From: Lutimaribacter saemankumensis
GTDB taxonomy: Bacteria > Pseudomonadota > Alphaproteobacteria > Rhodobacterales > Rhodobacteraceae
NCBI RefSeq assembly: GCF_900100005.1
Contig: NZ_FNEB01000005.1
Location: forward strand, 62,001-126,000
DNA: 64,000 nucleotides
Direction of reading: 5' to 3'
In this document: positions 8,243-16,940 of the stretch, piece by piece
How the letters are laid out: every line of letters starts with the position of its first letter
How positions within the stretch are numbered: position 1 is the first letter of the stretch
Position numbers and translations under genes: made by a program
The notes under the pieces: generated by a model
Told to the model about the DNA's origin: nothing
What the model saw: the letters and a program-made list of their open reading frames with translations, nothing else
The model's database searches: none

Positions 8243-8799
8243 TCCGCTCGCAGCAACGTAATCGTCGTATCCCCGTAGCGCCTCGAGTCTTCGCTAGAAC
8301 ACCAATGCGGCAGAATAATGTCGCCACCCTCCTCCCAGACGATAAACGCACCGTTTCCAATCCAACCACCATTACGTGCAGAGCTTAACGCCAATTCGCC
8401 CATCCCCTTGCCATAAGGAGGGTCCAGGAAGATCAGCGAATAAGGCCCGTCCGGGTTGTCCCCCAGCCGCCGCGCATCCCGCCGCAAAAGCCGCGCGCGC
8501 CCGCCCACGCCCAGGGTGTCTATGTTGCGCGTGATCAGCGACTGCGCCTTTCGCCCGTTTTCCACAAAGGTGACCTCGTCGGCCCCGCGCGACAGCGCCT
8601 CAAGACCCAGCGCCCCGGTGCCGGCAAACAGGTCCAGCACCCGCGCACCGGTGATCGGGTCACCAAAGCGCCCGCCCTGCAACAGCGAAAACAGGCTTTC
8701 GCGCACCCGGTCGGTGGTTGGGCGCAGATGTGCGCCCGCGTCGCCCTTGCCCAGGCTGGCCAACGGCCGGCCGCGAAATTCGCCGGCGATGATCCTCAC
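8239..8799 (-). CDS. rsmD: 16S rRNA (guanine(966)-N2)-methyltransferase RsmD
   Basis: 186 residues. It begins with the family signature IIAGEFRGRPL and LRPTTDRVRESLFSLL, then the SAM-binding DLFAGTGALGLEALSRGA, and the catalytic DPPYGKG typical of exocyclic-amine methyltransferases. It methylates G966 of 16S rRNA on the 30S subunit. The start is GTG at 8799, overlapping the upstream flavoprotein stop (GTGA). The C-terminal end (WCSSEDSRRYGDTTITLLRAE) is normal for the family. Confidence 0.95.
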   Translation of the reverse strand: MRIIAGEFRGRPLASLGKGDAGAHLRPTTDRVRESLFSLLQGGRFGDPITGARVLDLFAGTGALGLEALSRGADEVTFVENGRKAQSLITRNIDTLGVGGRARLLRRDARRLGDNPDGPYSLIFLDPPYGKGMGELALSSARNGGWIGNGAFIVWEEGGDIILPHWCSSEDSRRYGDTTITLLRAE

Positions 8800-10007
8800 G
8801 CTTTCATCAGGCTTTTCAAGTCGGTAGCCGGGTCCGCCACGACATCGGGCGCAACCGTTTTACCGTTGTCGATCAACCGTTTGCCCACCATGTAGGCACG
8901 CGGATCGTTGGCCGCGTCGACGGCCAGCAACTGCTCGCCCGCGAAATACCAGAAAGACACGCTGCCCTCTTTCTCGCCCTTGCGCGTGACGACCCGGTCA
9001 TAGCCGGAATTCAGCCCGGCGATCTGCAGCTTGACGTCATACTGGTCCGACCAGAACCAGGGCTGTGGCACATAGGTCTTGCCGGCGCCCACGATGTTCT
9101 CGGCCACGCATTCGGCCATGTCGATCGCGTTGGGCACCGATTCCAGCCGTATGCGCCCGCCGGCATGGGGAAAGCTGGCGCAATCGCCCGCCGTCCAGAT
9201 CGCCGGGTCGCTGGTCCGGCCCTGGGCGTCGGCCTTTATGCCGTTCTCGACCTCAAGCCCGGCCGCTTCGGCCAGTTCGGTGGCTGGCGTGATGCCCACA
9301 CCGACAATCACGAAATCCAACGCCAACTCGCTGCCATCGCTCAGGACCGCGCCATTGACACGCCCCTCGCCCGTCAGCCTCTCCAGTCCCACACCCTCGC
9401 GGATATCGACGCCGTGGCCTGTGTGCAGATCGCGGAAATAGGCACTGGTTTCCGGCGCGGCCACGCGCTGCAGGATGCGGTCGGCCATCTCGACCAGCGT
9501 CACCTTCAGCCCCTTGGACGCGGCCACCGCGGCGGCCTCGAGCCCGATGTAACCGCCACCGACGATCAGCACCCGCGCGCCTTCGCGAAACTCGGGCGCC
9601 ATGCTGTCCACATCCTTCAGGTCGCGCACGGTAAAGACACCCTGCAACGCACCGCCGATCGCCGCGGGCAAACGTCGGGGGACCGATCCGGTTGTCAGAA
9701 CAAGATGGTCATACGGCACCTTCTGCCCGCCGGCGATCACCACCTTGCCGGCACGGTCGATGGCCGTGACGGTTTCGTTCAGATGCAGGTCGATGGCGTT
9801 CTCGGCATAAAAGCTTTCGGGCCGCAGATACAGCCGTTCGACCTCCAGCTCACCCAGCAGGTATTTCTTGCTCAGAGGGGGGCGCTGATAGGGCAGAGCG
9901 GGCTCTTCGCCGATCATGGTGATGCGCCCGTCAAAGCCCAGCGCACGCAGCTTCGCCACCAGAGATGCACCGGCTTGGCCCGCACCCACCACCACCACAT
10001 TGCTCAT
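8796..10007 (-). CDS. NAD(P)/FAD-dependent oxidoreductase, ferredoxin reductase type
   Basis: 403 residues with two Rossmann folds: FAD-binding VVVGAGQAGASL at residues 4-15, NAD-binding VLIVGGGYIGLEAAAVA near 145-161, and the FAD-contacting WTAGDCA. A C-terminal reductase domain follows. This is the layout of putidaredoxin/rhodocoxin-type ferredoxin reductases that pass electrons from NAD(P)H to a [2Fe-2S] partner for a P450 or ring hydroxylase. No such partner lies in the window, so its physiological acceptor is unknown. It is divergent from peroxiredoxin and heads the rsmD operon. Confidence 0.88.
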   Translation of the reverse strand: MSNVVVVGAGQAGASLVAKLRALGFDGRITMIGEEPALPYQRPPLSKKYLLGELEVERLYLRPESFYAENAIDLHLNETVTAIDRAGKVVIAGGQKVPYDHLVLTTGSVPRRLPAAIGGALQGVFTVRDLKDVDSMAPEFREGARVLIVGGGYIGLEAAAVAASKGLKVTLVEMADRILQRVAAPETSAYFRDLHTGHGVDIREGVGLERLTGEGRVNGAVLSDGSELALDFVIVGVGITPATELAEAAGLEVENGIKADAQGRTSDPAIWTAGDCASFPHAGGRIRLESVPNAIDMAECVAENIVGAGKTYVPQPWFWSDQYDVKLQIAGLNSGYDRVVTRKGEKEGSVSFWYFAGEQLLAVDAANDPRAYMVGKRLIDNGKTVAPDVVADPATDLKSLMKA

Positions 10008-10109
10008 CTCGCACCCTCCAGCAGGATTCCGTTGGTCTTGTCAGCGAACCGACCCTATATCCACGCTCACAGGAAACGCAAACCCAAGCGAGAACGAAGA
10101 GGACGAACC

Positions 10110-10598
10110 ATGACGATTTCCGTTGGTGACACGCTGCCAGACGCAACGCTGACCCGCATGGGCGGCAAGGGCCCCGAGCCGGTGCAACTGTCGGACAAGC
10201 TCAAGGGCCGCAAGGTCGCGATCTTTGCCGTGCCCGGCGCCTTCACGCCCACCTGCCATTCGGCCCATGTGCCCAGCTTCATCCGCACCAAGGACCAGTT
10301 TGCCGCCAAGGGCGTGGATGAAATCATCTGCATTTCCGTGAACGACCCCTTCGTGATGGGCGCCTGGGGCGATGCCACGGGTGCAACGCAGGCCGGCATC
10401 ACCATGCTGTCGGACGCCGGCAGCGATTTCACCAAGGCCATCGGCATGGATTTCGACGCCCCGCCCGCGGGCCTGATCGCCCGCTCCAAGCGCTACGCGA
10501 TGCTGGTCGAAGACGGAGTAGTCAAGGTGCTGAACCCCGAGGAAAGCCCCGGCACCTGCGAGATCTCGGGCGGCGAGGCGCTTCTCGACGCGATCTGA
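10110..10598 (+). CDS. Peroxiredoxin, Prx5/PMP20 type
   Basis: 162 residues. The active site is PGAFTPTCH with peroxidatic Cys49; the end SPGTCEISGGEALLDAI is typical of the bacterial Prx5 group, with Cys150 as a candidate resolving cysteine. It reduces hydrogen peroxide and organic hydroperoxides, probably with glutathione/glutaredoxin or thioredoxin. ATG at 10110 has a GAAGAGGA ribosome site. It is divergent from the ferredoxin reductase-like flavoprotein across about 100 bp. Confidence 0.94.
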   Translation: MTISVGDTLPDATLTRMGGKGPEPVQLSDKLKGRKVAIFAVPGAFTPTCHSAHVPSFIRTKDQFAAKGVDEIICISVNDPFVMGAWGDATGATQAGITMLSDAGSDFTKAIGMDFDAPPAGLIARSKRYAMLVEDGVVKVLNPEESPGTCEISGGEALLDAI

Positions 10599-10684
10599 TA
10601 CGCATCTGACGCGGCGGGCGGCCTTGACACTGGCGCCGCCCCCCGCGAACCATGCCCGCCGGAGCAAACGGGGGGACATGCGCC

Positions 10685-12655
10685 ATGGGCATCCAAAACG
10701 GCATCTGGACACCATCGAAAGAGATCGCTGAAACCAGCACCATGGCGGCCTACATGCGCTGGCTTTCCGCCGAACGCGGGCTGGATTTCCCCGATTACGA
10801 CGCACTCTGGCAGTGGTCGATCACCGATCCCGACGCCTTTTGGCGTTCGATCTGGGATTACAACGGCCTCACCTCGCCAACACCGTTCGACAATGCGCTT
10901 GCGAAATCCGGCATGCCGGGCGCGGTCTGGTTCCCCGGCGCGACGCTCAACTATGTCGACCAGGTGCTGCGCCACGTCCGGCCCGGCCACCCCGCCATTC
11001 ATCACGAGGCCGAGGTCGGCACGCTCACCACCCTCACCTGGGACGATCTGGCCGCCCGCGTCGGCGCCCTGGCCGCCAGCCTGCGGGCGATGGGCATCGA
11101 AACCGGCGACCGCGTCGTGGGCTACCTGCCCAACACGCCCGACACGATCGTGGCCTTCCTCGCCTGCGCCTCCATCGGCGCGACCTGGTCGCTCTGCGCC
11201 CCCGACATGGGCGCGCCCACCGTGCTGGAACGGTTCCGCCAGATCGAGCCCAAGGCGATTTTCACCATCTCGGGCTACGACTTCACCGGCAAGTGGCGCG
11301 ACCGCAGCGCCGAAGTGCAGGCCCTGCTGGACGGGCTGCCCACGCTGGCCCACTGGATCACGCTCGACGCCGCCCAAGGCATCGACCCACGCCACACCAC
11401 GCGACACGGCTGGGCCGATCTTCTGGCCAACCCCGCCGCACCCGACCCGGTGAAACTGCCCTTCGACCATCCGCTCTGGGTGGTCTATTCCTCGGGCACG
11501 ACGGGCAGCCCGAAACCCATCGTCCACGGCCATGGCGGCATCGTTCTGGAACATCTCGTGCTGCAGGGCCTGCACGGCAATCTCGGGCCTGATGATACGT
11601 TCTGCTGGTTCACCTCGACCGGTTGGATCATGTGGAACGCGCAGGTCGCGGGCCTGCTGACCGGCGCCACCATCGCGCTGGCCGAAGGCAACCCCAACCA
11701 CCCCGACGCCGGCCGGCTCTGGCGTTTCATCGACCGCACCGGCACCACGTCGTTCGGCGCGGGCGCGGCCTGGTTCATCGGCGCGATGAAATCCGGCGTC
11801 AAACCGCACGATCAGGCCAGCCTGGAAACGCTCCGCGCGGTGGGGTCGACCGGCTCGCCGCTGCCGCCCGAAGCCTATGAATGGATCTGGTCGGAACTGG
11901 GCGATCACATCTGGCTGTCACCCATCGCGGGCGGCACCGATTTCGCGGGCGCCTTCCTGGCCGGCAACCCGATGCTGCCCGTGCGCGTCGGCGAAATGCA
12001 ATGCCGCGCACTCGGCGCCGCGGTCGAGGCGTTCGACGACGACGGCAACCCGCTCATCGACGAGGTGGGCGAACTGGTCTGCACCGTCCCGATGCCCTCG
12101 ATGCCACTCTATTTCTGGGGCGACGAAGGCGACGCGCGCTATCGCTCCAGCTATTTCGAAACCTATCCGGGCGTCTGGCGCCACGGCGACTGGGTGAAAA
12201 TCACCCCCGAGGGCGGGGCGATCATCTATGGCCGCTCGGACGCGACGATCAACCGCCACGGCATCCGCATGGGCACCGCCGATATCTACCGCGTGGTCGA
12301 GGACCGCGACGCCGTGGCCGACAGCCTTGTGGTCGATCTCGAATATCTCGGCCGCGACAGCTGCATGATCCTGTTCCTGAAACTGGCTCCCGGCGCATCG
12401 CTGACCGACGACCTGCGCGCACAGATCGTGGCCGACCTGAAATCCCGCGCCTCGCCGCGCCATGTGCCGGACTTGATCGAAACCGCCCCCGACATCCCCT
12501 ACACCCTGACCGGCAAGAAGATGGAAGTGCCGATCAAGAAACGCCTGCTCGGGCAACCCATGGCAAAGGTCGCCACCCCCGATGCAATGGCCAACCCCGG
12601 CTGTCTCGACTGGTACGACGCCTATGCCGAACGGTACCTTTCCGGGCAGGGGTGA
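10685..12655 (+). CDS. Acetoacetate--CoA ligase
   Basis: 656 residues, the usual size for acetoacetyl-CoA synthetase of the ANL superfamily. The phosphate loop YSSGTTGSPKP, the A5-like WWFTSTGWIMWN region and GGTDFAGAF are present, followed by the C-terminal lysine motif YTLTGKKMEVPIKK that carries the catalytic Lys. It activates acetoacetate for polyhydroxyalkanoate or ketone-body metabolism. ATG at 10685 follows a GGGGGAC ribosome site; an upstream in-frame ATG at 10652 is less likely. It is transcribed alone. Confidence 0.92.
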   Translation: MGIQNGIWTPSKEIAETSTMAAYMRWLSAERGLDFPDYDALWQWSITDPDAFWRSIWDYNGLTSPTPFDNALAKSGMPGAVWFPGATLNYVDQVLRHVRPGHPAIHHEAEVGTLTTLTWDDLAARVGALAASLRAMGIETGDRVVGYLPNTPDTIVAFLACASIGATWSLCAPDMGAPTVLERFRQIEPKAIFTISGYDFTGKWRDRSAEVQALLDGLPTLAHWITLDAAQGIDPRHTTRHGWADLLANPAAPDPVKLPFDHPLWVVYSSGTTGSPKPIVHGHGGIVLEHLVLQGLHGNLGPDDTFCWFTSTGWIMWNAQVAGLLTGATIALAEGNPNHPDAGRLWRFIDRTGTTSFGAGAAWFIGAMKSGVKPHDQASLETLRAVGSTGSPLPPEAYEWIWSELGDHIWLSPIAGGTDFAGAFLAGNPMLPVRVGEMQCRALGAAVEAFDDDGNPLIDEVGELVCTVPMPSMPLYFWGDEGDARYRSSYFETYPGVWRHGDWVKITPEGGAIIYGRSDATINRHGIRMGTADIYRVVEDRDAVADSLVVDLEYLGRDSCMILFLKLAPGASLTDDLRAQIVADLKSRASPRHVPDLIETAPDIPYTLTGKKMEVPIKKRLLGQPMAKVATPDAMANPGCLDWYDAYAERYLSGQG

Positions 12656-12741
12656 CGCGCGGTCATCCGCAGATTCTTGTTCCCAGGGGCGAGCGCCGCT
12701 GCTTAACTCTCCTTATGGTAAGGTAATCTCTGGGGGGAGAT

Positions 12742-13683
12742 ATGAAGACAGCACTTATCGCAGCCACAGTCGCCGTCGGACTGGCCACATCGGCCGGCGC
12801 CGCATCGGTCGATGACCGTTTCACCAGCTTCTACAGCTTCGGCGACAGCCTGACCGACGACGGGAAATTCGGCATGCTTGAACCACCCAGCTTCGAGGGC
12901 CGGTTCACCAATGGCCCGACTTGGTCGGAATATATCGAAGACACCTTCGACGCGGCCGGAAAGGACAACGCCAACTTCGCCCTTGGCGGCGCGACTGCCG
13001 GGCCGGTGAACCTGCGCCTTGCGGCTCCTCTGGCCACGTTCGCCGGTCAGATCGCCACCTTTACCGCCAGTCTTGGCGCCTCCGTGCTGGACCCCGGTGC
13101 AAATCCGCTGGTTTCGGTCTGGTTCGGTGCCAATGACATCTTCCAGGGCTTCAACCCGGTCGATGCCGCCAATGACGTGGCCGATGGCGTGCGACAGATC
13201 GCTTCGATCGTCGGGCAGAGCTTTGACGATTTCCTTGTGATCAAGTTGCCGGAAATTCCGGGCGCGCCGGGTGTCAGCGACCTGTTCAACGGCCAGCTTA
13301 CCGCGAACATCGCAGCGCTGAAGTCCGAAGGGTATAACATCATCACCTACGACCCGGTGAACGCGACCAACGCCATCATCGCAGATTTCCTGAACGGGTC
13401 GCCGCTCTATGGAATCACCGATCTGGTCAATCCCTGCACCGCAGACCTGACCGATGGCAGAACCGCCAGTTGCCTGGATGACGGAATCGACCCGAACACG
13501 CGGTTGTTCGTTGACGCGGTGCATCCCAATGCGGTTGCCCACCAGATCGTTGCCGAACAGGTCAGCGCGACGATCATCGCGGCGATCCCGCTGCCCGCGA
13601 CGCTGCCGCTGATGTTCGGTGTGCTTGGACTTGGCGCGGCCGCTGCGCGCCGCCGCAAGACCACACTGGCAAAGGCGGCCTGA
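12742..13683 (+). CDS. Secreted SGNH/GDSL hydrolase with VPLPA-CTERM sorting signal
   Basis: 313 residues. Signal peptide at 1-20 (cut after GAA). GDSL block I is FGDSLTD with nucleophile Ser36; block III is FGANDIF; the catalytic His lies in DAVHPNAVAH. The last ~30 residues are PLPATLPLMFGVLGLGAAAA followed by RRRK, which is a VPLPA-CTERM tail: a short motif, a transmembrane helix and a basic end recognised by an exosortase. It is predicted to be an esterase/lipase exported and then anchored or processed at the cell surface. The ribosome site GGGGGGAG precedes ATG at 12742. No exosortase gene is in the window. Confidence 0.9.
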   Translation: MKTALIAATVAVGLATSAGAASVDDRFTSFYSFGDSLTDDGKFGMLEPPSFEGRFTNGPTWSEYIEDTFDAAGKDNANFALGGATAGPVNLRLAAPLATFAGQIATFTASLGASVLDPGANPLVSVWFGANDIFQGFNPVDAANDVADGVRQIASIVGQSFDDFLVIKLPEIPGAPGVSDLFNGQLTANIAALKSEGYNIITYDPVNATNAIIADFLNGSPLYGITDLVNPCTADLTDGRTASCLDDGIDPNTRLFVDAVHPNAVAHQIVAEQVSATIIAAIPLPATLPLMFGVLGLGAAAARRRKTTLAKAA

Positions 13684-13700
13684 CCGAAGTCCAAGGATGG

Positions 13701-13725
13701 TGGCGGCGCCTTACCCGTGCCGCCA
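13701..13725 (+). terminator. Hairpin downstream of GDSL hydrolase, weak terminator
   Basis: TGGCGGC (13701-13707) pairs with GCCGCCA (13719-13725) across an 11-base loop, 20 bp after the stop codon. There is no T-run, so Rho-independent termination is doubtful. Confidence 0.35.
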
Positions 13726-13784
13726 TCTCCGCACCCGGAGAGTCGCGTGCAGAACTTTCGCCCAGTGCCCGCGCAATCCCTAAC

Positions 13785-13979
13785 CACCGCGCGATTTCGG
13801 GGCAGAACCGCGCGGTTTCGGGCGGATGTGCGCAAAACGGGCCTCGTCGGCCCCGAAAAGCGCCGCAAGCCGTTAACACTCTGTCAGGAACCGCGCGGTG
13901 CAGGTCGCAACCCGCGCGGAATTTGTTAGCCTTTTGGCAAGAACTGCGCGGTTTTACGCGGCAATCGCGCGGTTAATGC
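13785..13979. repeat. Array of AACCGCGCGGTT-like palindromes in three 21-bp-spaced pairs
   Basis: The 8-bp core CCGCGCGG or a one-base variant starts at 13787, 13808, 13891, 13912, 13944 and 13965. Copies form three pairs, each with exactly 21 bp between cores; the pair-to-pair offsets are 83 and 32 bp. All offsets are close to multiples of 10.5 bp. The copy at 13806-13817 is the perfect 12-bp palindrome AACCGCGCGGTT. A weaker relative (GTGCGCAA) starts at 13828. The role is unknown: operator array, chromosome-organising site or degenerate 21-bp minisatellite. Confidence 0.75.
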
Positions 13980-13991
13980 GCCGTTCGCCAT

Positions 13992-14288
13992 TCAGCCGGC
14001 AATCTGGTCCATCTTGCGGGCCAGCTTCACGTCCAACGCCGAAAGCCCCTCAACATCATGCGTGGTCAGCGTCACATTGACCGTCTTGTAGACGTTGGAC
14101 CATTCGGGATGGTGATCCCATTTTTCGGCCCAAATCGCAGCGCGGGTCATGAAACCGAAGGCCGTCACGAAATCGGCGAACACGAACTCCTTCGAGATCG
14201 CATCACGCGTTTCGTCCAGGCTCCAGCCGTTCTGCAACAGAGGCTCCAGCATCGTCTTGCGGCCCGTATCGCTCAGCTTTTCGGTCAT
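13992..14288 (-). CDS. phhB: 4a-hydroxytetrahydrobiopterin dehydratase (pterin-4-alpha-carbinolamine dehydratase)
   Basis: 98 residues, normal for the family. The catalytic and binding region [23 protein letters not shown] contains the conserved HHPxW and the later His of TTHD. It dehydrates the carbinolamine formed by aromatic amino acid hydroxylases so the pterin cofactor can be recycled; no phenylalanine hydroxylase is in the window, so the partner is elsewhere or it serves molybdopterin chemistry. It overlaps the preceding gene stop by four bases (ATGA). Confidence 0.93.
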   Translation of the reverse strand: MTEKLSDTGRKTMLEPLLQNGWSLDETRDAISKEFVFADFVTAFGFMTRAAIWAEKWDHHPEWSNVYKTVNVTLTTHDVEGLSALDVKLARKMDQIAG

Positions 14289-15472
14289 TCGGTTTCCCTC
14301 GCTTCTACTTTCCTGAAAGGTCCATAATCCGTAAGGATTTCAACCTCTTCGTCTACTGCGTCCCGCTCGGCGCGCAGGAACTGCGCCACCGCGTTGGCAA
14401 AGCCCGGATCGGCGATCCAGTGCAGCGAATGCGTCAGGCGCGGCAGGTATCCGCGGGCGATCTTGTGTTCGCCCTGCGCGCCCGCTTCGACACGGTTCAA
14501 ACCATGCTCGATCGCGTAGTCCATGGCCTGATAATAACAGCACTCGAAATGCAGGCAGGGGTGATCTTCGACACAGCCCCAATACCGGCCGAAAAGCGCC
14601 GTCCGGCCGATGAAATTCAGCGCCCCGGCCACCGGCTGCCCTTCCCGCATTGCCAACACCAACAGCACGTCATCGCGCATGGTTTCCTGAACGATATCAA
14701 AGAATTGCCGCGTCAGATACGGCTGCCCCCATTTGCGCGCGCCGGTGTCCTGGTAGAACTCCCAGAAGGCATCCCAATGGCTTGGCAGGATCGCATAGCC
14801 CGTCAACTGCACGATCTCGCCGCCAAAGCCCTGCGCGCGCTGCCGTTCCTTGCGGATGGTCTTGCGCTTGCGTGAACTGAGCGCGGCAAGGAAATCGTCG
14901 AAGCCGCCATAGCCGGGATTTTCCCAGTGATACTGGCTTCCGACACGGTGCATCAGGCCCAGCCTCTCGCCGGTTTCAGCCTCGCCTTGGGTGCAGAACG
15001 TCGCGTGAAGCGAACTGATCCCGTTTTTCGCAGCAATGTTCACGGCGCCCTGCACAAGGGCCGACATGCCTGTTTCCTCGAACCCCGGCAGGGTCAGGAA
15101 ACGCCGCCCCGTCACAGGGGTAAAGGGTGCGGCGATCTGGAATTTCGGGTAATATCGGCCACCCGCACGCTCATAGGCATGAGCCCAGGAATGATCGAAG
15201 ATGTATTCCCCCTGGCTGTGCGATTTCAGGTATAGCGGCGCGCAGCCGATCAACTGCCCTTCGGCCCGCGCCAGCAGGTAGTGCGGCGCCCAGCCGCTAC
15301 CTGGCCCGACCGATCCGCTGTCTTCCAGCGCCTTGAGGAAGCGGTACGTTGTAAACGGGTCTTCGGGGCGGCCGCCATCCAGCGCCTCGGGGCAGGCGCA
15401 GGCATCCCACTCGGCCGGAGATATACCGCCAAGGCTTTGAACGATCTCGATTTCCACCTGGGTTTCGGTCAT
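14285..15472 (-). CDS. GNAT/FemAB-like acyltransferase (DUF482 family)
   Basis: 395 residues, typical of the 'peptidogalycan biosynthesis/recognition' (DUF482) group. Recognisable stretches are [23 protein letters not shown], the [32 protein letters not shown] block split across the centre, and the end [17 protein letters not shown]. The fold is GNAT-like with FemAB resemblance, suggesting transfer of an acyl or aminoacyl group, but no member's substrate is certain to me. It is the upstream gene of the pair with phhB. Confidence 0.8.
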   Translation of the reverse strand: MTETQVEIEIVQSLGGISPAEWDACACPEALDGGRPEDPFTTYRFLKALEDSGSVGPGSGWAPHYLLARAEGQLIGCAPLYLKSHSQGEYIFDHSWAHAYERAGGRYYPKFQIAAPFTPVTGRRFLTLPGFEETGMSALVQGAVNIAAKNGISSLHATFCTQGEAETGERLGLMHRVGSQYHWENPGYGGFDDFLAALSSRKRKTIRKERQRAQGFGGEIVQLTGYAILPSHWDAFWEFYQDTGARKWGQPYLTRQFFDIVQETMRDDVLLVLAMREGQPVAGALNFIGRTALFGRYWGCVEDHPCLHFECCYYQAMDYAIEHGLNRVEAGAQGEHKIARGYLPRLTHSLHWIADPGFANAVAQFLRAERDAVDEEVEILTDYGPFRKVEARETE

Positions 15473-15525
15473 GCCTGCTGGCCCATCCCTCTGCCCCGTT
15501 CAATCTGGGGCCGCGGCCGCGCCCT

Positions 15526-16290
15526 TCAAGACGGGAGCGCCGCAGCGTAGCCTTCGAACGTGATATTCTGGGCGACCTGTCGCGCCAATTTCTCTTGTTC
15601 CGCGGACCTTACCGTCCAACACAGAACCGGCACACCGCGCGATTTCAACTGCTGAACGCGCGCATTTTGAAGGTCGGTCACGTCATGACTGATGAACACG
15701 GCCCCCGCCGCATCGAAATCGGGAATGCCGGCCAGCCGTTTCAGCCGCACACCGGGAACGCCGGGCCAGTCGTCACGCGCGAAATCGCAGGTCGTCAGGC
15801 CACGCGGAACATGCGGGGCCATGCCGCCGAAAACCCGAACGGAATTGGGATTGAACGACATCACCGCCACATCCCCGCGATACCCCGCCAGATCGTCGGC
15901 CACGGCCTGTTCCAACCGGCCGACAGCCGGCCCAAGCGTGCCGTCCTGATCCTTTATCTCAATCAGCAGCGGCGCGCGCCCGGCCACCTGCTCGAGCACC
16001 TGTGCAAGCGTAGGTATGGTGTCGGAGGTGCCCGACAGGCGTATCCGGCCCAACTCGGTCGCATCGCGGTCACGGATGAAACCGGTCGCGTCCGTCAGCC
16101 GGTCGAGCCGGTAGTCGTGAAACACCATCGCGCGGCCATCGCGGGAAATCTGGATGTCGATTTCTATCCCGTATCCGGCACCGATTGCCGCCTCGATCGA
16201 GGCGGGCGCGTTCTCGGCCCGCCCCTGCGACAGGTCGTGCAGAGCACGGTGCGCCAGCGGCGCAGTCAGAAAGCTGTCGGGCAGCGTCAT
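15526..16290 (-). CDS. Glycerophosphodiester phosphodiesterase
   Basis: 254 residues with a GDPD TIM barrel. The catalytic set is visible: AHRALHD with the first His, the metal pair in EIDIQ, and the second His in VFHDYRLDRLTD. It lacks a signal peptide and so should be cytoplasmic, hydrolysing glycerophosphodiesters to glycerol-3-phosphate and an alcohol. ATG at 16290 overlaps the ridA stop by four bases, which fixes the start. Confidence 0.92.
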   Translation of the reverse strand: MTLPDSFLTAPLAHRALHDLSQGRAENAPASIEAAIGAGYGIEIDIQISRDGRAMVFHDYRLDRLTDATGFIRDRDATELGRIRLSGTSDTIPTLAQVLEQVAGRAPLLIEIKDQDGTLGPAVGRLEQAVADDLAGYRGDVAVMSFNPNSVRVFGGMAPHVPRGLTTCDFARDDWPGVPGVRLKRLAGIPDFDAAGAVFISHDVTDLQNARVQQLKSRGVPVLCWTVRSAEQEKLARQVAQNITFEGYAAALPS

Positions 16291-16748
16291 GCGATTTCGA
16301 AAATCGCCTCGATCTCGACGGCCACGCCAAGCGGCAGCGCCGCCGCCGACACGGCCGAGCGCGAATGCCGGCCCTTGTCTCCAAGCGCCTCGACCAGGAA
16401 ATCGGACGCGCCGTTGATGACTTTGGGCTGCTCGGTATAGTCCGGCGTCGAATTGACGAAGCCGGTCAGCTTGACCACGCGCACCAGACGGTCGATATCC
16501 CCGCCACACGCGGCCTTAAGCTGGGCCAGAAGGGCAATCGCACAGGTTTTCGCGGCGGCAGCGCCCTCTTCAGTGGCCATGTCGTCACCGAGCTTTCCGG
16601 TGATGAAGGCCCCATCCCGCATCGAGATCTGGCCCGACACGAAAACAAGGTTCCCGGACTGGACGTAAGGCACGTAATTGGCCGCCGGAGCCGGCGCATC
16701 GGGAAGGGTAACGCCAAGTTCGGCAAGTCGGGATTCGATCACGCTCAT
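16287..16748 (-). CDS. RidA-family protein (enamine/imine deaminase-like)
   Basis: 153 residues, in the longer YjgF/RidA subgroup that starts IESRLAELGVTLP. The fold markers LVFVSGQI, the central VVKLTGFVN and the C-terminal LPLGVAVEIEAIFE are present. In the canonical group a conserved Arg in a C-terminal R-x-A motif binds the imine; here the equivalent is RHSRSAVSA. It probably hydrolyses reactive enamines. ATG at 16748 is chosen for its GAGGAG ribosome site; a longer frame upstream lacks one. Confidence 0.9.
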   Translation of the reverse strand: MSVIESRLAELGVTLPDAPAPAANYVPYVQSGNLVFVSGQISMRDGAFITGKLGDDMATEEGAAAAKTCAIALLAQLKAACGGDIDRLVRVVKLTGFVNSTPDYTEQPKVINGASDFLVEALGDKGRHSRSAVSAAALPLGVAVEIEAIFEIA

Positions 16749-16925
16749 CTGTTCACTCCTCAGGATGTTCGACGCGACGCTACAGCGGGGACCGGGCAAA
16801 GAAAACACCGGCATTTACCGGGACCATGTTTTGCACCCGGTCAGGAAACACAGTAGCTTTGTGATGTTGTCGCGAATCTGCCACATCATGGGGCAACCGC
16901 GCGCCAGGGGGTGGGCATGTTCGTG

Positions 16926-16940
16926 GTATGAATTACATAC
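16926..16940. promoter_or_regulatory. Perfect inverted repeat enclosing the annotated mlaA start codon
   Basis: GTATG-AATTA-CATAC is a perfect 5-bp inverted repeat; the ATG at 16928 is inside its left arm. It may be an operator in the 5' end of mlaA, or it may mean the true start is a TTG near 16970 (preceded by GGAAAA) and the repeat belongs to the promoter. Confidence 0.3.

Larger units (their letters stand above)
13684..13991. other. 308-bp convergent intergenic region holding a hairpin and a palindrome array
   Basis: This gap lies between the stops of the convergent GDSL hydrolase and pterin dehydratase genes. I find no credible coding sequence. It holds a GC hairpin right after the hydrolase and six copies of an AACCGCGCGGTT-like palindrome (listed separately). 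Translated frames only give Arg-rich repeats and lack ribosome sites. Confidence 0.8.

Noticed and set aside
13717-13929. A 70-residue Arg-rich frame over the palindrome array.
   Set aside because: No ribosome site; its repeats (TARFRG-like) are just the DNA repeats read as codons.
13701-13979. CRISPR array interpretation of the regularly spaced repeats.
   Set aside because: The repeat core is only about 12 bp, spacing within pairs is 21 bp centre to centre so there are no spacers, and no cas genes are present.
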